64,000 nt of DNA from Thermaerobacter marianensis (GCA_020724425.1 DYGY01000002.1:1-64000), one strand, 5' to 3'. Shown: positions 31,225-40,535, counted from the first letter of the stretch. Numbers and translations: made by a program. Notes: generated by a model from the letters alone, not told the origin.

Positions 31225-31570
31225 ACCTTACCCCCCTAACATGTTCCAATGATTCTTCAATAGAGGGAAAGATAGAGATAATACTCTGCAGCCCAGCCAT
31301 ACTCATAATACTGTGAATCCCTGGTCTAGGTCCGACAATAACTAACTCTGCATTATGCTGAAAAAGATTACGATACCTTCCTAGAATAGCTCCCAATCCT
31401 GAGCTATCAAGGAAAGTAATTTCTTGCATATAAAGAAAGACAAAGTCAGTCTGCTCCTCCTGCCAGATTCGGTCTACAACTTCTTTAAACAGTTGAGCAG
31501 TTTGCACATCAAACTCACCGTTTAAATAGACATGAAGAATACCTTGCGATACCTTAGTCCTAATCTCCAT
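31214..31570 (-). CDS. spoIIAA: Anti-sigma F factor antagonist
   Basis: STAS domain; YMQEITFLDSSGLGAILGRYR. Confidence 0.94.
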   Translation of the reverse strand: MEIRTKVSQGILHVYLNGEFDVQTAQLFKEVVDRIWQEEQTDFVFLYMQEITFLDSSGLGAILGRYRNLFQHNAELVIVGPRPGIHSIMSMAGLQSIISIFPSIEESLEHVRGVRYAK

Positions 31571-31612
31571 AACAATGCCCCCTTCATTTCTTATTTGGGG
31601 TTAGCAAGGAAA

Positions 31613-31642
31613 TGTTTCGTCAACATAAGGGGGCACTCCTTC
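31613..31642 (-). promoter_or_regulatory. Candidate sigma-H promoter of spoIIA operon
   Basis: Minus strand GAAGGAGTG-N12-GACGAAACA versus RNAGGAWWW/RNNGAATWW; partial match. Confidence 0.5.
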
Positions 31643-31660
31643 TGCGCAGGTACGTATTCT

Positions 31661-31669
31661 TTTGTCAAA
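31661..31669. promoter_or_regulatory. Candidate Spo0A box upstream of spoIIA
   Basis: TTTGTCAAA, exact match to TTTGTCRAA, 18 bp upstream of the putative -35. Confidence 0.65.
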
Positions 31670-31684
31670 AAAGCACGAAAACTG

Positions 31685-32836
31685 TTAAAAAGGCCAGAGA
31701 CTTCTAAGTAGTTTGCCTAAAAGACCCAAGAAACTAATCCGGCCAACATCCTCTGCCGCAACTAAAGGTACCGTCGCTACTTCCTCACCATCAAGCTTAA
31801 GCGAGATCTCACCAATGATATCTCCTCTAACAAGTGGTGCCTTTACCCTATCTGGTAGAATCACCTCTCTGGTAAGCTCTTCTTTCTTTCCCTTAACCAG
31901 AGTAATGCCAAAATCATCAAGAGGTACTACCTCAACACTATCTCTAACCCCTTCACTGACACTGATTGTTGCAAAGACATCACTCTTACGGGCAATCGGA
32001 ACCGTTTCAAAATTAGCAAAGCCATAGTTTAATAGCTTAGTTGCCTCTTCAAAACGATTCTCAGAATTTATACCACCAAGAATAACGGCAATTAAGCGAG
32101 TATCTCCCCTTACCGCTGTAGCGGATACACTATGTCCAGCACTATTGGTAAAACCGGTCTTTAAACCATCAGCACCATCATAACGCCTTAACAACTTGTT
32201 GTAGTTTACAAGCCAAGTTTCAATCTCTGTTCCCTGCCTAACCCTGTATTCCCAGTTATCTGTATAATCAAGCAACTCTGGTAAGTTTAAAAGAGCATAC
32301 CGGGACAAAAGAGCAATATCATAGGCTGTAGAGTAGTGACCTTGGGCATCTAGACCATGAACATTACGAAACTGGGTGTTTTTCATACCAATCTGTTTAG
32401 CCTTAATGTTCATCAATTCAACATAGTTCTCCTGAGCCCCAGCAATATGCTCTGCTACTGCCACAGCAGCATCATTAGCAGACCCAACTGCCACTGCCAT
32501 TAAAAGATCATACAAACTCATTGTTTCTCCTGGCTCTAACCAGATTTGAGTGCCACCATAACTAGTTGCCTCAAAACTTGCACTGACCTCATCTTCAAGG
32601 GAAACCTTCCCTTCACGCACTGCTTCAAGAGCTACCACCAAAGTCATAATCTTGGTAATAGAGGCAGGTGCTCTACTTTCATGCTCATTATGTGCATAAA
32701 GAATCTGACCACTCAAAGAATCCATGAGGATAGCAGACTTAGCCTGCAAACCAAGATCAGGATACTCCTTGGCTTCCACTCCTCCTGAAAAAACCACCAG
32801 CACCAATAACAATAATATTAAGCTATATCTAATCAC
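31685..32836 (-). CDS. dacF: D-alanyl-D-alanine carboxypeptidase (DacF-type)
   Basis: SRAPASITKIMTLVVALEAV (SxxK), SANDAAVAVAEH (SxN), DGLKTGFTNSAGH (KTG); adjacent to spoIIAA. Confidence 0.92.
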   Translation of the reverse strand: MIRYSLILLLLVLVVFSGGVEAKEYPDLGLQAKSAILMDSLSGQILYAHNEHESRAPASITKIMTLVVALEAVREGKVSLEDEVSASFEATSYGGTQIWLEPGETMSLYDLLMAVAVGSANDAAVAVAEHIAGAQENYVELMNIKAKQIGMKNTQFRNVHGLDAQGHYSTAYDIALLSRYALLNLPELLDYTDNWEYRVRQGTEIETWLVNYNKLLRRYDGADGLKTGFTNSAGHSVSATAVRGDTRLIAVILGGINSENRFEEATKLLNYGFANFETVPIARKSDVFATISVSEGVRDSVEVVPLDDFGITLVKGKKEELTREVILPDRVKAPLVRGDIIGEISLKLDGEEVATVPLVAAEDVGRISFLGLLGKLLRSLWPF

Positions 32837-32900
32837 ATAAAATCCTCCTTTCGCTAAGTAATTTTCTCCTCAAAGACGATAAAAATGCACAAAAAAAATC

Positions 32901-33015
32901 CCCCTAAGGGGTATATTCTTCTAATATCTTGATTAACTGCTCTCTGGGAATGTTTCCCGGTATTCTAGCTCTAAGAACACCTTCCTTATCAATAGGTTTC
33001 TGGTACACCGCTAAC
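32901..33015 (-). pseudogene. Truncated duplicate of the 3' end of the resA-like gene
   Basis: Same as 34768-34887 except 3 substitutions and a 5-nt deletion (AATAatgaaGGTTTC to AATAGGTTTC); homology stops sharply at CTAAC. Confidence 0.92.
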
Positions 33016-33126
33016 TATAATGTCCCCATGAATTAAGACAAAAAATAACGAGATTCTAAGTGAGACTGATATAGTAAAGGGCAGGAAACTGTCATAGGAG
33101 AGGGTTCACAGATGGGTAAACGACAA

Positions 33127-33207
33127 CTATCCTGACATATAGGGAAGCAGCATATACTCCACCCCATCCGGACAAATCTCAGCAATCCATTCTTCTAATT
33201 TACTCAT
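33127..33207 (-). pseudogene. hsdS: 5' fragment of a type I restriction specificity subunit (HsdS)
   Basis: MSKLEEWIAEICPDGVEYMLLPYMSG* resembles the HsdS N-terminus; start overlaps the rhuM stop (ATGAGTAA). Confidence 0.65.
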
Positions 33208-34201
33208 CTACATTGCCGCCTTTCTCCATAAACCTTTTCACTTCGCGGTCAAAATCCGAAGTGATTTTCTGCGTTTTGTTGAATTCAGTATATTCAGCCT
33301 CTGCTTTCGCGGCAGCCATTTGTTTTGATACTGTTCCTTTGTCCGGTAAAATTTCATATTTGCGAAAAGCCAAAAACTCGTTGATACTAACAGAAAATTC
33401 TTCCATTGTAAAGGTATTCTCTCGCTCAATCAAATCCTCAATATAATCAAAGTATCCTGACACAGTTCGTTCCAGCCGTCTGATTTGCGTTTCGCTCAGA
33501 TAGTTCTTTGCCACTGTGACATGTGCGTCCCACCGGTGCGTTCTTTCATGTGGTCAATCCCATATTTTCTCTATCCCGGTCCGCTTTTGAATAGATGACT
33601 TCGGCAGCTGTCCAGTGATTGCAAAGTGGAATTTATTTTGTACCATCGCATAAAAATCGTGCGTCACAGGAGAATCTTTATCACAGTCAATACTGCATTC
33701 GGCAAATATATCTGTAATTTGCTGCCACATACGTCGTTCACTGGCCCGAATCGACCGGACACGTTCCAACAATTCTTTAAAATAGTCTTTCCCAAAAGCT
33801 GTTTTCCCCTGCTTAAGTCGTTCATCATCAAGGGCAAAGCCTTTTGTCATATACTCTTTCAATACCCCGGTCGCCCAGATACGAAAATGTGTGGCTTTTT
33901 TGGAGTTTAAGCGATAACCCACTGAAATGACCGCATCAAGGTTGTAGAATTTTCTCCTTCGGGTAACCTCTCTGCCACCTTCTTGTTGAACTACCGAGAA
34001 TTCCTCGGTAGTTGCCTGCTCATTCAATTCATTTTCTGAATATATATTTCTTAAGTGTAAAGAAACATTGTCGGCTGTGCAGTCGAACAACTCAGCCATG
34101 GCCTTTTGCGTCAGCCAAATTGTTTCGTTCTTGATAACCGCATTTACTGACACAACTTCTCCTGTGGAATGATATACTAAAAATTGAAATTCCTGATTCA
34201 T
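33200..34201 (-). pseudogene. rhuM: RhuM family protein, disrupted
   Basis: ORFs 33554-34201 (N-terminus) and 33200-33514 (C-terminus) belong to one protein. The gap reads TAAEVIYSKADRDRENMGLTT*KNAP in another frame, with in-frame TGA at 33546-33548 and frame changes on both sides. Confidence 0.88.
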
Positions 34202-34277
34202 AATCCCACCTCAGTTTCTGCGATGCTTATCAATCTCTTCTCTCAAAACCTGTTCCCGCTCCACGATTCTTAGGAAA

Positions 34278-34367
34278 ATGTCATTAGACTGTGAATCGGA
34301 ACAAAAAGAGCTTACTACTAAGGTCACTGCCCTAAAAGAAAAACTCGAATCCGCTAAAGAACAATCT
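34278..34367 (+). pseudogene. Serine recombinase relic, internal coiled-coil part
   Basis: Translates MSLDCESEQKELTTKVTALKEKLESAKEQSV, like the coiled-coil of large serine recombinases; disrupted after EQSV. Confidence 0.6.
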
Positions 34368-34594
34368 GTGACATACTCCCACCACCTACGCTAATGCTTA
34401 GAGGTGGGGGCTTCTTGGGACCTACCAACTAACGTTGATATAATTACCAAGCTAACCCCGTTTGCCCAACGGTTTTTTAGTCATATATGCTTTTTATGAC
34501 CGATTATATATAGTGCAACATATGTTCGGGTTTTTTCAACGAGGCAACAATTCATCCCCCACCTAAAAAGGATGGGGACTTCTTGTCGCATTAG
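34368..34594. mobile_element. Possible IS200/IS605-type non-autonomous remnant
   Basis: Two hairpins resembling IS605-type right ends (CCCACCACCTACGCTAATGCTTAGAGGTGGGGGCTTCTTGGG and CCCCCACCTAAAAAGGATGGGGACTTCTTG); lies between the two recombinase relics; no transposase. Confidence 0.5.
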
Positions 34595-34740
34595 GTTAAA
34601 ACACTGGATGCGGAAACCATCGGAGAGTTCATAGACTAAATTATCGTATTCAAGGCAGAAAAGGTGTACAGCACATTCGCATTTTTTACAACTGCATTGG
34701 AGCAGTGGATGTCCCGAGGAAGCATGAAAAAACGTCATAG
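34595..34740 (+). pseudogene. Serine recombinase relic, C-terminus
   Basis: VKTLDAETIGEFID*IIVFKAEKV, then after a frame change QHIRIFYNCIGAVDVPRKHEKTS*. Confidence 0.7.
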
Positions 34741-34767
34741 CCGAGAATTACAAATCCTGTTTGACCG

Positions 34768-34887
34768 CCCCTAAGGGGTATACTCTTTTAATATCTTGAT
34801 TAACTGTTCTCTGGGAATGTTTCCCGGTATTCTAGCTCTAAGAACACCTTCCTTATCAATAATGAAGGTTTCTGGTACACCGCTAAC
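34768..34887 (-). repeat. Downstream copy of the ~115-120 bp direct duplication
   Basis: Matches 32901-33015; forms the 3' end of the intact resA-like gene. Confidence 0.92.
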
Positions 34888-35268
34888 ATTATACCTATCA
34901 GCCACCCTACCCTTCTTATCTAAAAGAACCTTAAAAGATATCTGTTCACTAGCAAATTCCTTAACCACTTGAGAATCCTCTGCAAGATTGATAGCTAAAA
35001 TATCCCATCCCTCTATATCCTCAAGAACAGTTAAGAGATCTTTACAGGAATCACACCAGGTAGCCCAAAAGACCACAATCAACCTATTCCCGAAATAGTC
35101 ACTTAACTGTACATCATTGCCTTCAAGATCCTTAAGAAGAAAATCTGGACTTTCTCTTCCCACCTTAGCTGTATCCTCTAGTACCAGCCAGTATCTTAGA
35201 GAGACAAAGAAGAAAAGCAGAAGAATAAATATGGCAAGAAACTTTCCAGTGTGTTTCACCAGTAGCAC
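34771..35268 (-). CDS. TlpA/ResA family thiol-disulfide oxidoreductase
   Basis: N-terminal membrane anchor; VVFWATWCDSCKDLL (CxxC); YNVSGVPETFIIDKEG. Confidence 0.9.
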   Translation of the reverse strand: MLLVKHTGKFLAIFILLLFFFVSLRYWLVLEDTAKVGRESPDFLLKDLEGNDVQLSDYFGNRLIVVFWATWCDSCKDLLTVLEDIEGWDILAINLAEDSQVVKEFASEQISFKVLLDKKGRVADRYNVSGVPETFIIDKEGVLRARIPGNIPREQLIKILKEYTP

Positions 35269-35323
35269 TCCTTTGAGCTACCCCCACTTTAATACGCCCG
35301 TAAGTGGAGGATAGTTGACTCCT

Positions 35324-36208
35324 CTATGCCCGGGGATGAGTTTTGGCATATACATCCTTTAACCTTGTTTTGGTTACATGGGTATATATCTGGGTTGTTG
35401 ATATATCAGCATGACCTAACATTTCCTGCACAGCCCTCAAATCAGCACCATTTTCTAAGAGATGTGTAGCAAATGAGTGTCTTAAGGTATGGGGTGTAAT
35501 CGGAGTTATAATACCAGCCTCATGGGCTCTTCTTTTAATAATCTTCCAAAAGCCCTGTCTAGTTAAACGTCCTCCATTTTTGTTTAAAAATAAAGCTCCA
35601 TCAGAAGAGGGTTTAGCTAGACTCGGTCTACCCTTTTCCCAATATAACTTAACACTAGCTTGAGCCATTGAACCTAAAGGAACAATCCTCTCCTTATTCC
35701 CTTTACCCATACACTGCACATAACCATTTTCAAGATTAACACTATTTATCTCTAAGGAAACTAACTCAGTAACTCTAAGACCTGTAGCATAAAGAACCTC
35801 CAGCATGGCCTTATCCCTAAGATCAGTTGGCTGCTGTGACCTTGGAGAATTTAATAGCCTCTCCACTTCCTTAATGGATAGGACAGTTGGCAGCTTCTTG
35901 CTCTGTTTTGGAGACTCTAAAGCAACAGTTGGATCAGCAGTAATTTTTTTCTCCTGAAGCAGAAAATGATAGAATGCTCTTAATGCAGCTATCTTCCTAG
36001 CCACAGTAGCAGAAGAACGACCTCTTCTTCTTAAATGCTGTAGATAGATCCTTAACTGTTCTTCTCCAGCAACATGGAGAGTTAACCCATGATCTGTCAA
36101 AAAATCATCAAATAGTCTTAAGTCTCTTCCATATGAATCTAGAGTATTATCAGACAGACCTCTTTCCACCGTCAGATAATCAAGAAACTCTCTAATTAGA
36201 ACATCCAC
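35324..36208 (-). CDS. xerD: Site-specific tyrosine recombinase XerD
   Basis: LEVLYATGLRVTELVSL; HTLRHSFATHLLENGADLRAVQEMLGHADISTTQIYTHV. Confidence 0.94.
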   Translation of the reverse strand: MDVLIREFLDYLTVERGLSDNTLDSYGRDLRLFDDFLTDHGLTLHVAGEEQLRIYLQHLRRRGRSSATVARKIAALRAFYHFLLQEKKITADPTVALESPKQSKKLPTVLSIKEVERLLNSPRSQQPTDLRDKAMLEVLYATGLRVTELVSLEINSVNLENGYVQCMGKGNKERIVPLGSMAQASVKLYWEKGRPSLAKPSSDGALFLNKNGGRLTRQGFWKIIKRRAHEAGIITPITPHTLRHSFATHLLENGADLRAVQEMLGHADISTTQIYTHVTKTRLKDVYAKTHPRA

Positions 36209-36262
36209 AGATAACTCCCCTTATCGCCTATAGCAGGAATAGGGAGAGGATACTCCTCTCCC

Positions 36263-36394
36263 CTACATACCAAATAGTATTTTAGTTAGTGTTCCAAGAA
36301 AATATGGGAATACCAGTCCTAATACAACTAAAAGAACGATTATACGTATCAGAGGAATAACCATACTCCGCCACTGTCTAAAAGAAATAATCAT
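36263..36394 (-). CDS. 43-aa membrane microprotein upstream of xerD, YqzK-like position
   Basis: Manual translation MIISFRQWRSMVIPLIRIIVLLVVLGLVFPYFLGTLTKILFGM*; absent from the supplied ORF track. Confidence 0.6.
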   Translation of the reverse strand: MIISFRQWRSMVIPLIRIIVLLVVLGLVFPYFLGTLTKILFGM

Positions 36395-36410
36395 GAGTAT
36401 GCCTCCAGAA

Positions 36411-37529
36411 TTAGATTAAGTCCTCCCAGGGATGATAAGGTAGATTATGTGCTTCAGCTACCGCTGGATGCACAACCTTACCCTTAAACACATTCAATCC
36501 CTTAGCCAATGCTTTATTGCTTAAGATAGCCTCTTTATAGCCCTTGTTGGCCAATAATAATGCATAAGGTAAAGTAGAGTTAGTTAAAGCAAAAGTAGAG
36601 GTTCTGGGTACAGCCCCAGGCATATTTGCCACTGAATAGTGAACAACACCATACTTCTCATAAATGGGATTGTCATGAGTGGTTACCCGATCAATGGTCT
36701 CGATGGAACCACCCTGATCAATAGCAACATCAACAATGACTGCACCCTTCTTCATGGTCTTTACCATATCTTCGCTAACCAGTTTAGGTGCCCTAGCACC
36801 TGGAATTAAGACTGCACCGATAAGTAGATCAGCCTTCTTAACTGCTGTTTCCATGTTATAAGCATTGGACATCAAAGTAGTTACCTGGCCATGGAAGATA
36901 TCATCAAGCTGTCTTAAACGATCAGCGTTCACATCAAGAATACTAACCTTAGCACCTAAACCTAAAGCCATCTTGGCTGCATTAGTACCTACAGCTCCAC
37001 CACCAACAATTACAACTTCAGCAGGCTCAACACCAGGAACCCCTCCTAGCAAAACACCTCTGCCTCCAGCATGTTTTTCAAGGAAGTGAGCACCAATCTG
37101 GGTAGCCATACGGCCAGCAACCTCACTCATTGGTGTCAACAACGGCAAACTACCATTAGCCAACTGAACAGTCTCATAAGCAATAGAGACAACACTCTTA
37201 TCCATTAAAGCTTTAGTCAATTCAGGTTCAGCAGCTAAGTGCAAGTAAGTAAAAAGAATCTGTCCTTCAGAGAAAAGATCATATTCCTCTGGCAATGGCT
37301 CTTTAACCTTGAGAATCATCTCTGCCTGAGCAAAGACATTGGCATGACCCTCCACAATCTCTGCTCCATAGTGAACATACTCTTCATCAGCAAAACCGCT
37401 ACCAAGACCCGCTCCCTTTTCAATCAATACCCTATGACCAGCATCAACAAAAGACTTTACCCCACCAGGTGGCAAAGCAACTCTGTTCTCATTGTTCTTA
37501 ATCTCCTTAGGAACCCCTATAATCAATTC
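36411..37529 (-). CDS. ald: Alanine dehydrogenase
   Basis: [44 protein letters not shown] at 37529 preceded by AAGGGG is a better start than the track start 37562. Confidence 0.93.
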   Translation of the reverse strand, partial: ELIIGVPKEIKNNENRVALPPGGVKSFVDAGHRVLIEKGAGLGSGFADEEYVHYGAEIVEGHANVFAQAEMILKVKEPLPEEYDLFSEGQILFTYLHLAAEPELTKALMDKSVVSIAYETVQLANGSLPLLTPMSEVAGRMATQIGAHFLEKHAGGRGVLLGGVPGVEPAEVVIVGGGAVGTNAAKMALGLGAKVSILDVNADRLRQLDDIFHGQVTTLMSNAYNMETAVKKADLLIGAVLIPGARAPKLVSEDMVKTMKKGAVIVDVAIDQGGSIETIDRVTTHDNPIYEKYGVVHYSVANMPGAVPRTSTFALTNSTLPYALLLANKGYKEAILSNKALAKGLNVFKGKVVHPAVAEAHNLPYHPWEDLI

Positions 37530-37615
37530 CTTTAACCCCTTCCCTCTATAAAAATAAACCAAGCCACCTAAGTATTATATAACTTACCCAGATATTCCTT
37601 CTCTAAATCAATCTT

Positions 37616-38275
37616 CTAGCTGAATAATCTTAAGAAAAACTGAAGAAATACTGGAGAGATATACCCTTCAACAATACTTGCTAAAGCAAATACCACTACA
37701 GATAAAAGAGCCAACATTAGGTGCCTAAAAAACACAGGAGCTATTGGTTCTCTAGACCGATTCCAGCGATTTTTCAAAACAAGCAATGAAAAGTTCAAAG
37801 CCGAAAAGCTAATGAGAAACAAAGCTGGTACACTAATAAGACTCTGGGGAAAAACAGCGATAAAAGATATAACTAGACCCTGCAGTCCCTGTTGGAAAGT
37901 AAGCATACCGACAGTAAAACCTATCATAAAGCCTTTAAGAAAAACTAGACTTAATATAACAGGCACACCAATCACAGTCATACCAAGAAACCAAATCAGA
38001 CCTGCAACCTTTAAGTCATTCAAAAAGGAATGCCAGAAAATCTCCTTACCACTTGGCCCTCCGTAACTATCTCCCACAGAAGCAAAGAATATGTCTAGAT
38101 AATATACTAGTTCACTTTTCTGACTGTCATCAAGAGCATTCACTCCAAAAGCACCAAAAGCAATACCCGATACAAAAAGAATCACCAAAAAAAACAGCAG
38201 AGCCACATTCCTTTGAATATAGTCTCTGAGAACATCGAGGAAATCGGACATATCCCCACCAACCTTCCTGTCCAC
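37616..38275 (-). CDS. spoIIM: Stage II sporulation protein M
   Basis: SpoIIM-type membrane protein (FLVILFVSGIAFGAFGVNALDDSQKSEL; GFMIGFTVGMLTFQQG) in xerD/ald context. Confidence 0.9.
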   Translation of the reverse strand: MDRKVGGDMSDFLDVLRDYIQRNVALLFFLVILFVSGIAFGAFGVNALDDSQKSELVYYLDIFFASVGDSYGGPSGKEIFWHSFLNDLKVAGLIWFLGMTVIGVPVILSLVFLKGFMIGFTVGMLTFQQGLQGLVISFIAVFPQSLISVPALFLISFSALNFSLLVLKNRWNRSREPIAPVFFRHLMLALLSVVVFALASIVEGYISPVFLQFFLRLFS

Positions 38276-38301
38276 ATACTAATATGTATGGTCAGGTTGG
38301 G

Positions 38302-39462
38302 TTATGATATGTCTATTTTGCCATAATGACCTCCACCACCAGGAATCAACTTATATTCACCCTTACGTATCCTAGTCAATATCCCCGCTTTCTTTCTTCC
38401 CACTAAATCAATTAGTATAGACTCCTCAGTATCATGCCATAGGGCCAGTTCAGTCCCGGTTAGATTAAGAATCTGCTCCCTAGTCTTTGGTCCAATATTG
38501 GGGACCATCTCTAGGGGAACCACATTGAAATAGGGGACATCTATGGTCTGTCTAACTAGAGTACTGCGTTCATGTAAGTATAGCAAACGATCATAGACAC
38601 CCATAACCAGTCTATCTGATCCACACTGAGGACAAGCAAATATAGGTCTTTCTCCTTCTCCTGTATACTGACAACTCTCACAATAGCTGCGATGATACTT
38701 TCCAAGCCTTGGGTCAAGACCATAGTTAGCTATAATTCCCTGGCCATCAATAAAGGCTAGTGCTTCCTTTAACCCTGTAAAATCAGGATTCTTTACGCGT
38801 AGCCTATTATATTCCCGAGCAATCTTCTCTTTAGAATGTGCATCTGAATTAGTTAGAAAAGGATATGTTCCTGTCTCAGGTATCAATAAAGCAAGATCCT
38901 TAGAAGCAGATAAACCCAGTTCCAGACCATCAACCCTCTCGCTAAACATCTCAGAAAGGCTCTCTAACACCCTACCATAAACACCCTTAAAGGGTGTAAA
39001 GGCATGGGCAGGCACAAAAAGACCCCCTAAACCCTTCACAACTCTAGCTGCTTCATCTCCACTAACGCCATGAACAACCTGAGTTGATAAAGAACTATTG
39101 CTAACATACCTTTTTAGCCAGTTAGTAAACTCCCTTGTACTCTTAAGATCAGGGAAATAACCGAGGAAATGAGCACTACCTTTATCCGTATAAAGCTCAA
39201 ACTCACTCCCGGGGATAACCGTCAACTTATCTTGATAAGTAAGCCCACCATTAGGCAACTCAAATAGATCTAAAGACTCTAAATCTTTAATCACACCAGT
39301 AGTTGCAGCATCAACTATACCCACCATGTGCAAACCCTTCACATTAACCGCTGTTTCCAGAACAACCGATACTGTTAATGCTCTTGATGCCGTAATCTTT
39401 ACTGGCCTGCCAGCTAAAGTAGAACCTATATGTATATGCAAATCGGCAAGTATCTCTTTCAA
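38302..39462 (-). CDS. Endonuclease Q family protein (PHP domain)
   Basis: ADLHIHIGSTLAGRPVKITAS; SDAHS; C-terminal CESCQYTG...CPQCGSD zinc site. Confidence 0.87.
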   Translation of the reverse strand: MKEILADLHIHIGSTLAGRPVKITASRALTVSVVLETAVNVKGLHMVGIVDAATTGVIKDLESLDLFELPNGGLTYQDKLTVIPGSEFELYTDKGSAHFLGYFPDLKSTREFTNWLKRYVSNSSLSTQVVHGVSGDEAARVVKGLGGLFVPAHAFTPFKGVYGRVLESLSEMFSERVDGLELGLSASKDLALLIPETGTYPFLTNSDAHSKEKIAREYNRLRVKNPDFTGLKEALAFIDGQGIIANYGLDPRLGKYHRSYCESCQYTGEGERPIFACPQCGSDRLVMGVYDRLLYLHERSTLVRQTIDVPYFNVVPLEMVPNIGPKTREQILNLTGTELALWHDTEESILIDLVGRKKAGILTRIRKGEYKLIPGGGGHYGKIDIS

Positions 39463-39463
39463 A

Positions 39464-39952
39464 CTAACTAACCTCCAAATTCTTTATGGGTACTCCCCCC
39501 ACTATAGCCCCCGCCTCCACATCCCTATTAACCAGGGAATGAGCAGAAATAACTGCTCCATCACCAATAACTACTCCGGGAAGGATAGTACAGTTAGCAC
39601 CAATCATAACATCCTTTCCAATTACTACTGGTCCCTTACGCCAATCTTTAATCAAAAACTCATGCGCAAGTATTGTGGTGTTATACCCAACAATACTATT
39701 CTCCCCTATGGTAATTAACTCTGGAAAAAAGATATCTAGCATGGCCATATAACCAAAGGCTACATCCTTACCAACCTTAACCCCTATCCGTGAATACAGA
39801 AAGTTCTTAAAAGAAAACCAGGGAACAATCCGTCCAAGAGAAATAACGATTACATTACGAAATGTTTTCCAAAAACCAACAACTTCAGGCCAGTAGTGCA
39901 ATGAGTTCTTACCTTCAGGAACTAAAAAGATCTCAACTCGTTCCTTTCGCAA
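39464..39952 (-). CDS. Hexapeptide-repeat acyltransferase
   Basis: Left-handed beta-helix repeats (VIGKDVMIGANCTILPGVVIGDGAVISAHSLV). Confidence 0.85.
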   Translation of the reverse strand: MRKERVEIFLVPEGKNSLHYWPEVVGFWKTFRNVIVISLGRIVPWFSFKNFLYSRIGVKVGKDVAFGYMAMLDIFFPELITIGENSIVGYNTTILAHEFLIKDWRKGPVVIGKDVMIGANCTILPGVVIGDGAVISAHSLVNRDVEAGAIVGGVPIKNLEVS

Positions 39953-40535
39953 CTGCCTTCCCCCCTCGTCTAACTACCAGGTAAACTATACAGGCCAAAA
40001 CAGTAAAGGTAACAGCAAAAAATGCAGCCCAGCTCTCAGCTACACTCCATGGTAAATAGGGATGCAAATCAAAAGTATAATCAACAATATCATTTAATAC
40101 TAGCCATACTAAAGCCAAGCCAGCAGACCACAACTTCGGAGTATAATACCTCATAAAGATGATTGCCTCTAGGGCCATACCTAAGTGACTAATGGTTAAA
40201 TGCGTAGCCTCAAAGGTAATCCTGCCGGTAAGATAGATATCAAGCCAGAGAACTGCTACAGCCCATAAACCATACTTAATCATTGTAAACTGTGCTAAAC
40301 CTTCAAGCCAGTATACTCTTGTACCTTTCAGTACAAACCAAAGAAATATGGCAAAAAGCAGACTTGATAAGGGTGAATCAACAACAACTAAGAAAGAATA
40401 CCAGGGAGTCTCCGCAATTTGATTTCGATACCAGTAGAAACCATAGAAAGCACCGAGAAGATTAATCAAAAACAAAAGAAACACCAGTTGCTTGTTTTCA
40501 GGTATTGTCAGCAAAAACCTTCTTATCTCCCTCAC
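39933..40535 (-). CDS. DUF1405 domain membrane protein (YpjA-like)
   Basis: FGFYWYRNQ-type N-terminus and LTISHLGMALEAIIFM with multiple TM segments. Confidence 0.72.
   Translation of the reverse strand: MREIRRFLLTIPENKQLVFLLFLINLLGAFYGFYWYRNQIAETPWYSFLVVVDSPLSSLLFAIFLWFVLKGTRVYWLEGLAQFTMIKYGLWAVAVLWLDIYLTGRITFEATHLTISHLGMALEAIIFMRYYTPKLWSAGLALVWLVLNDIVDYTFDLHPYLPWSVAESWAAFFAVTFTVLACIVYLVVRRGGKAVAKGTS

Larger units (their letters stand above)
33016..34767. mobile_element. Decayed mobile-element scar bounded by the resA-like direct duplication
   Basis: Contains an hsdS start fragment, disrupted rhuM, a serine-recombinase C-terminal relic and IS605-like hairpins between two copies of a ~115-bp direct repeat. 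Confidence 0.75.

Noticed and set aside
34481-34738. ORF of 85 aa on minus strand
   Set aside because: Antisense to the serine-recombinase relic and to IS-like hairpins; no family likeness.
35272-35312. Hairpin CCTCCACTT...AAGTGGGGG between xerD and resA-like gene as a terminator
   Set aside because: Stem is plausible but has no T-run; left unassigned.
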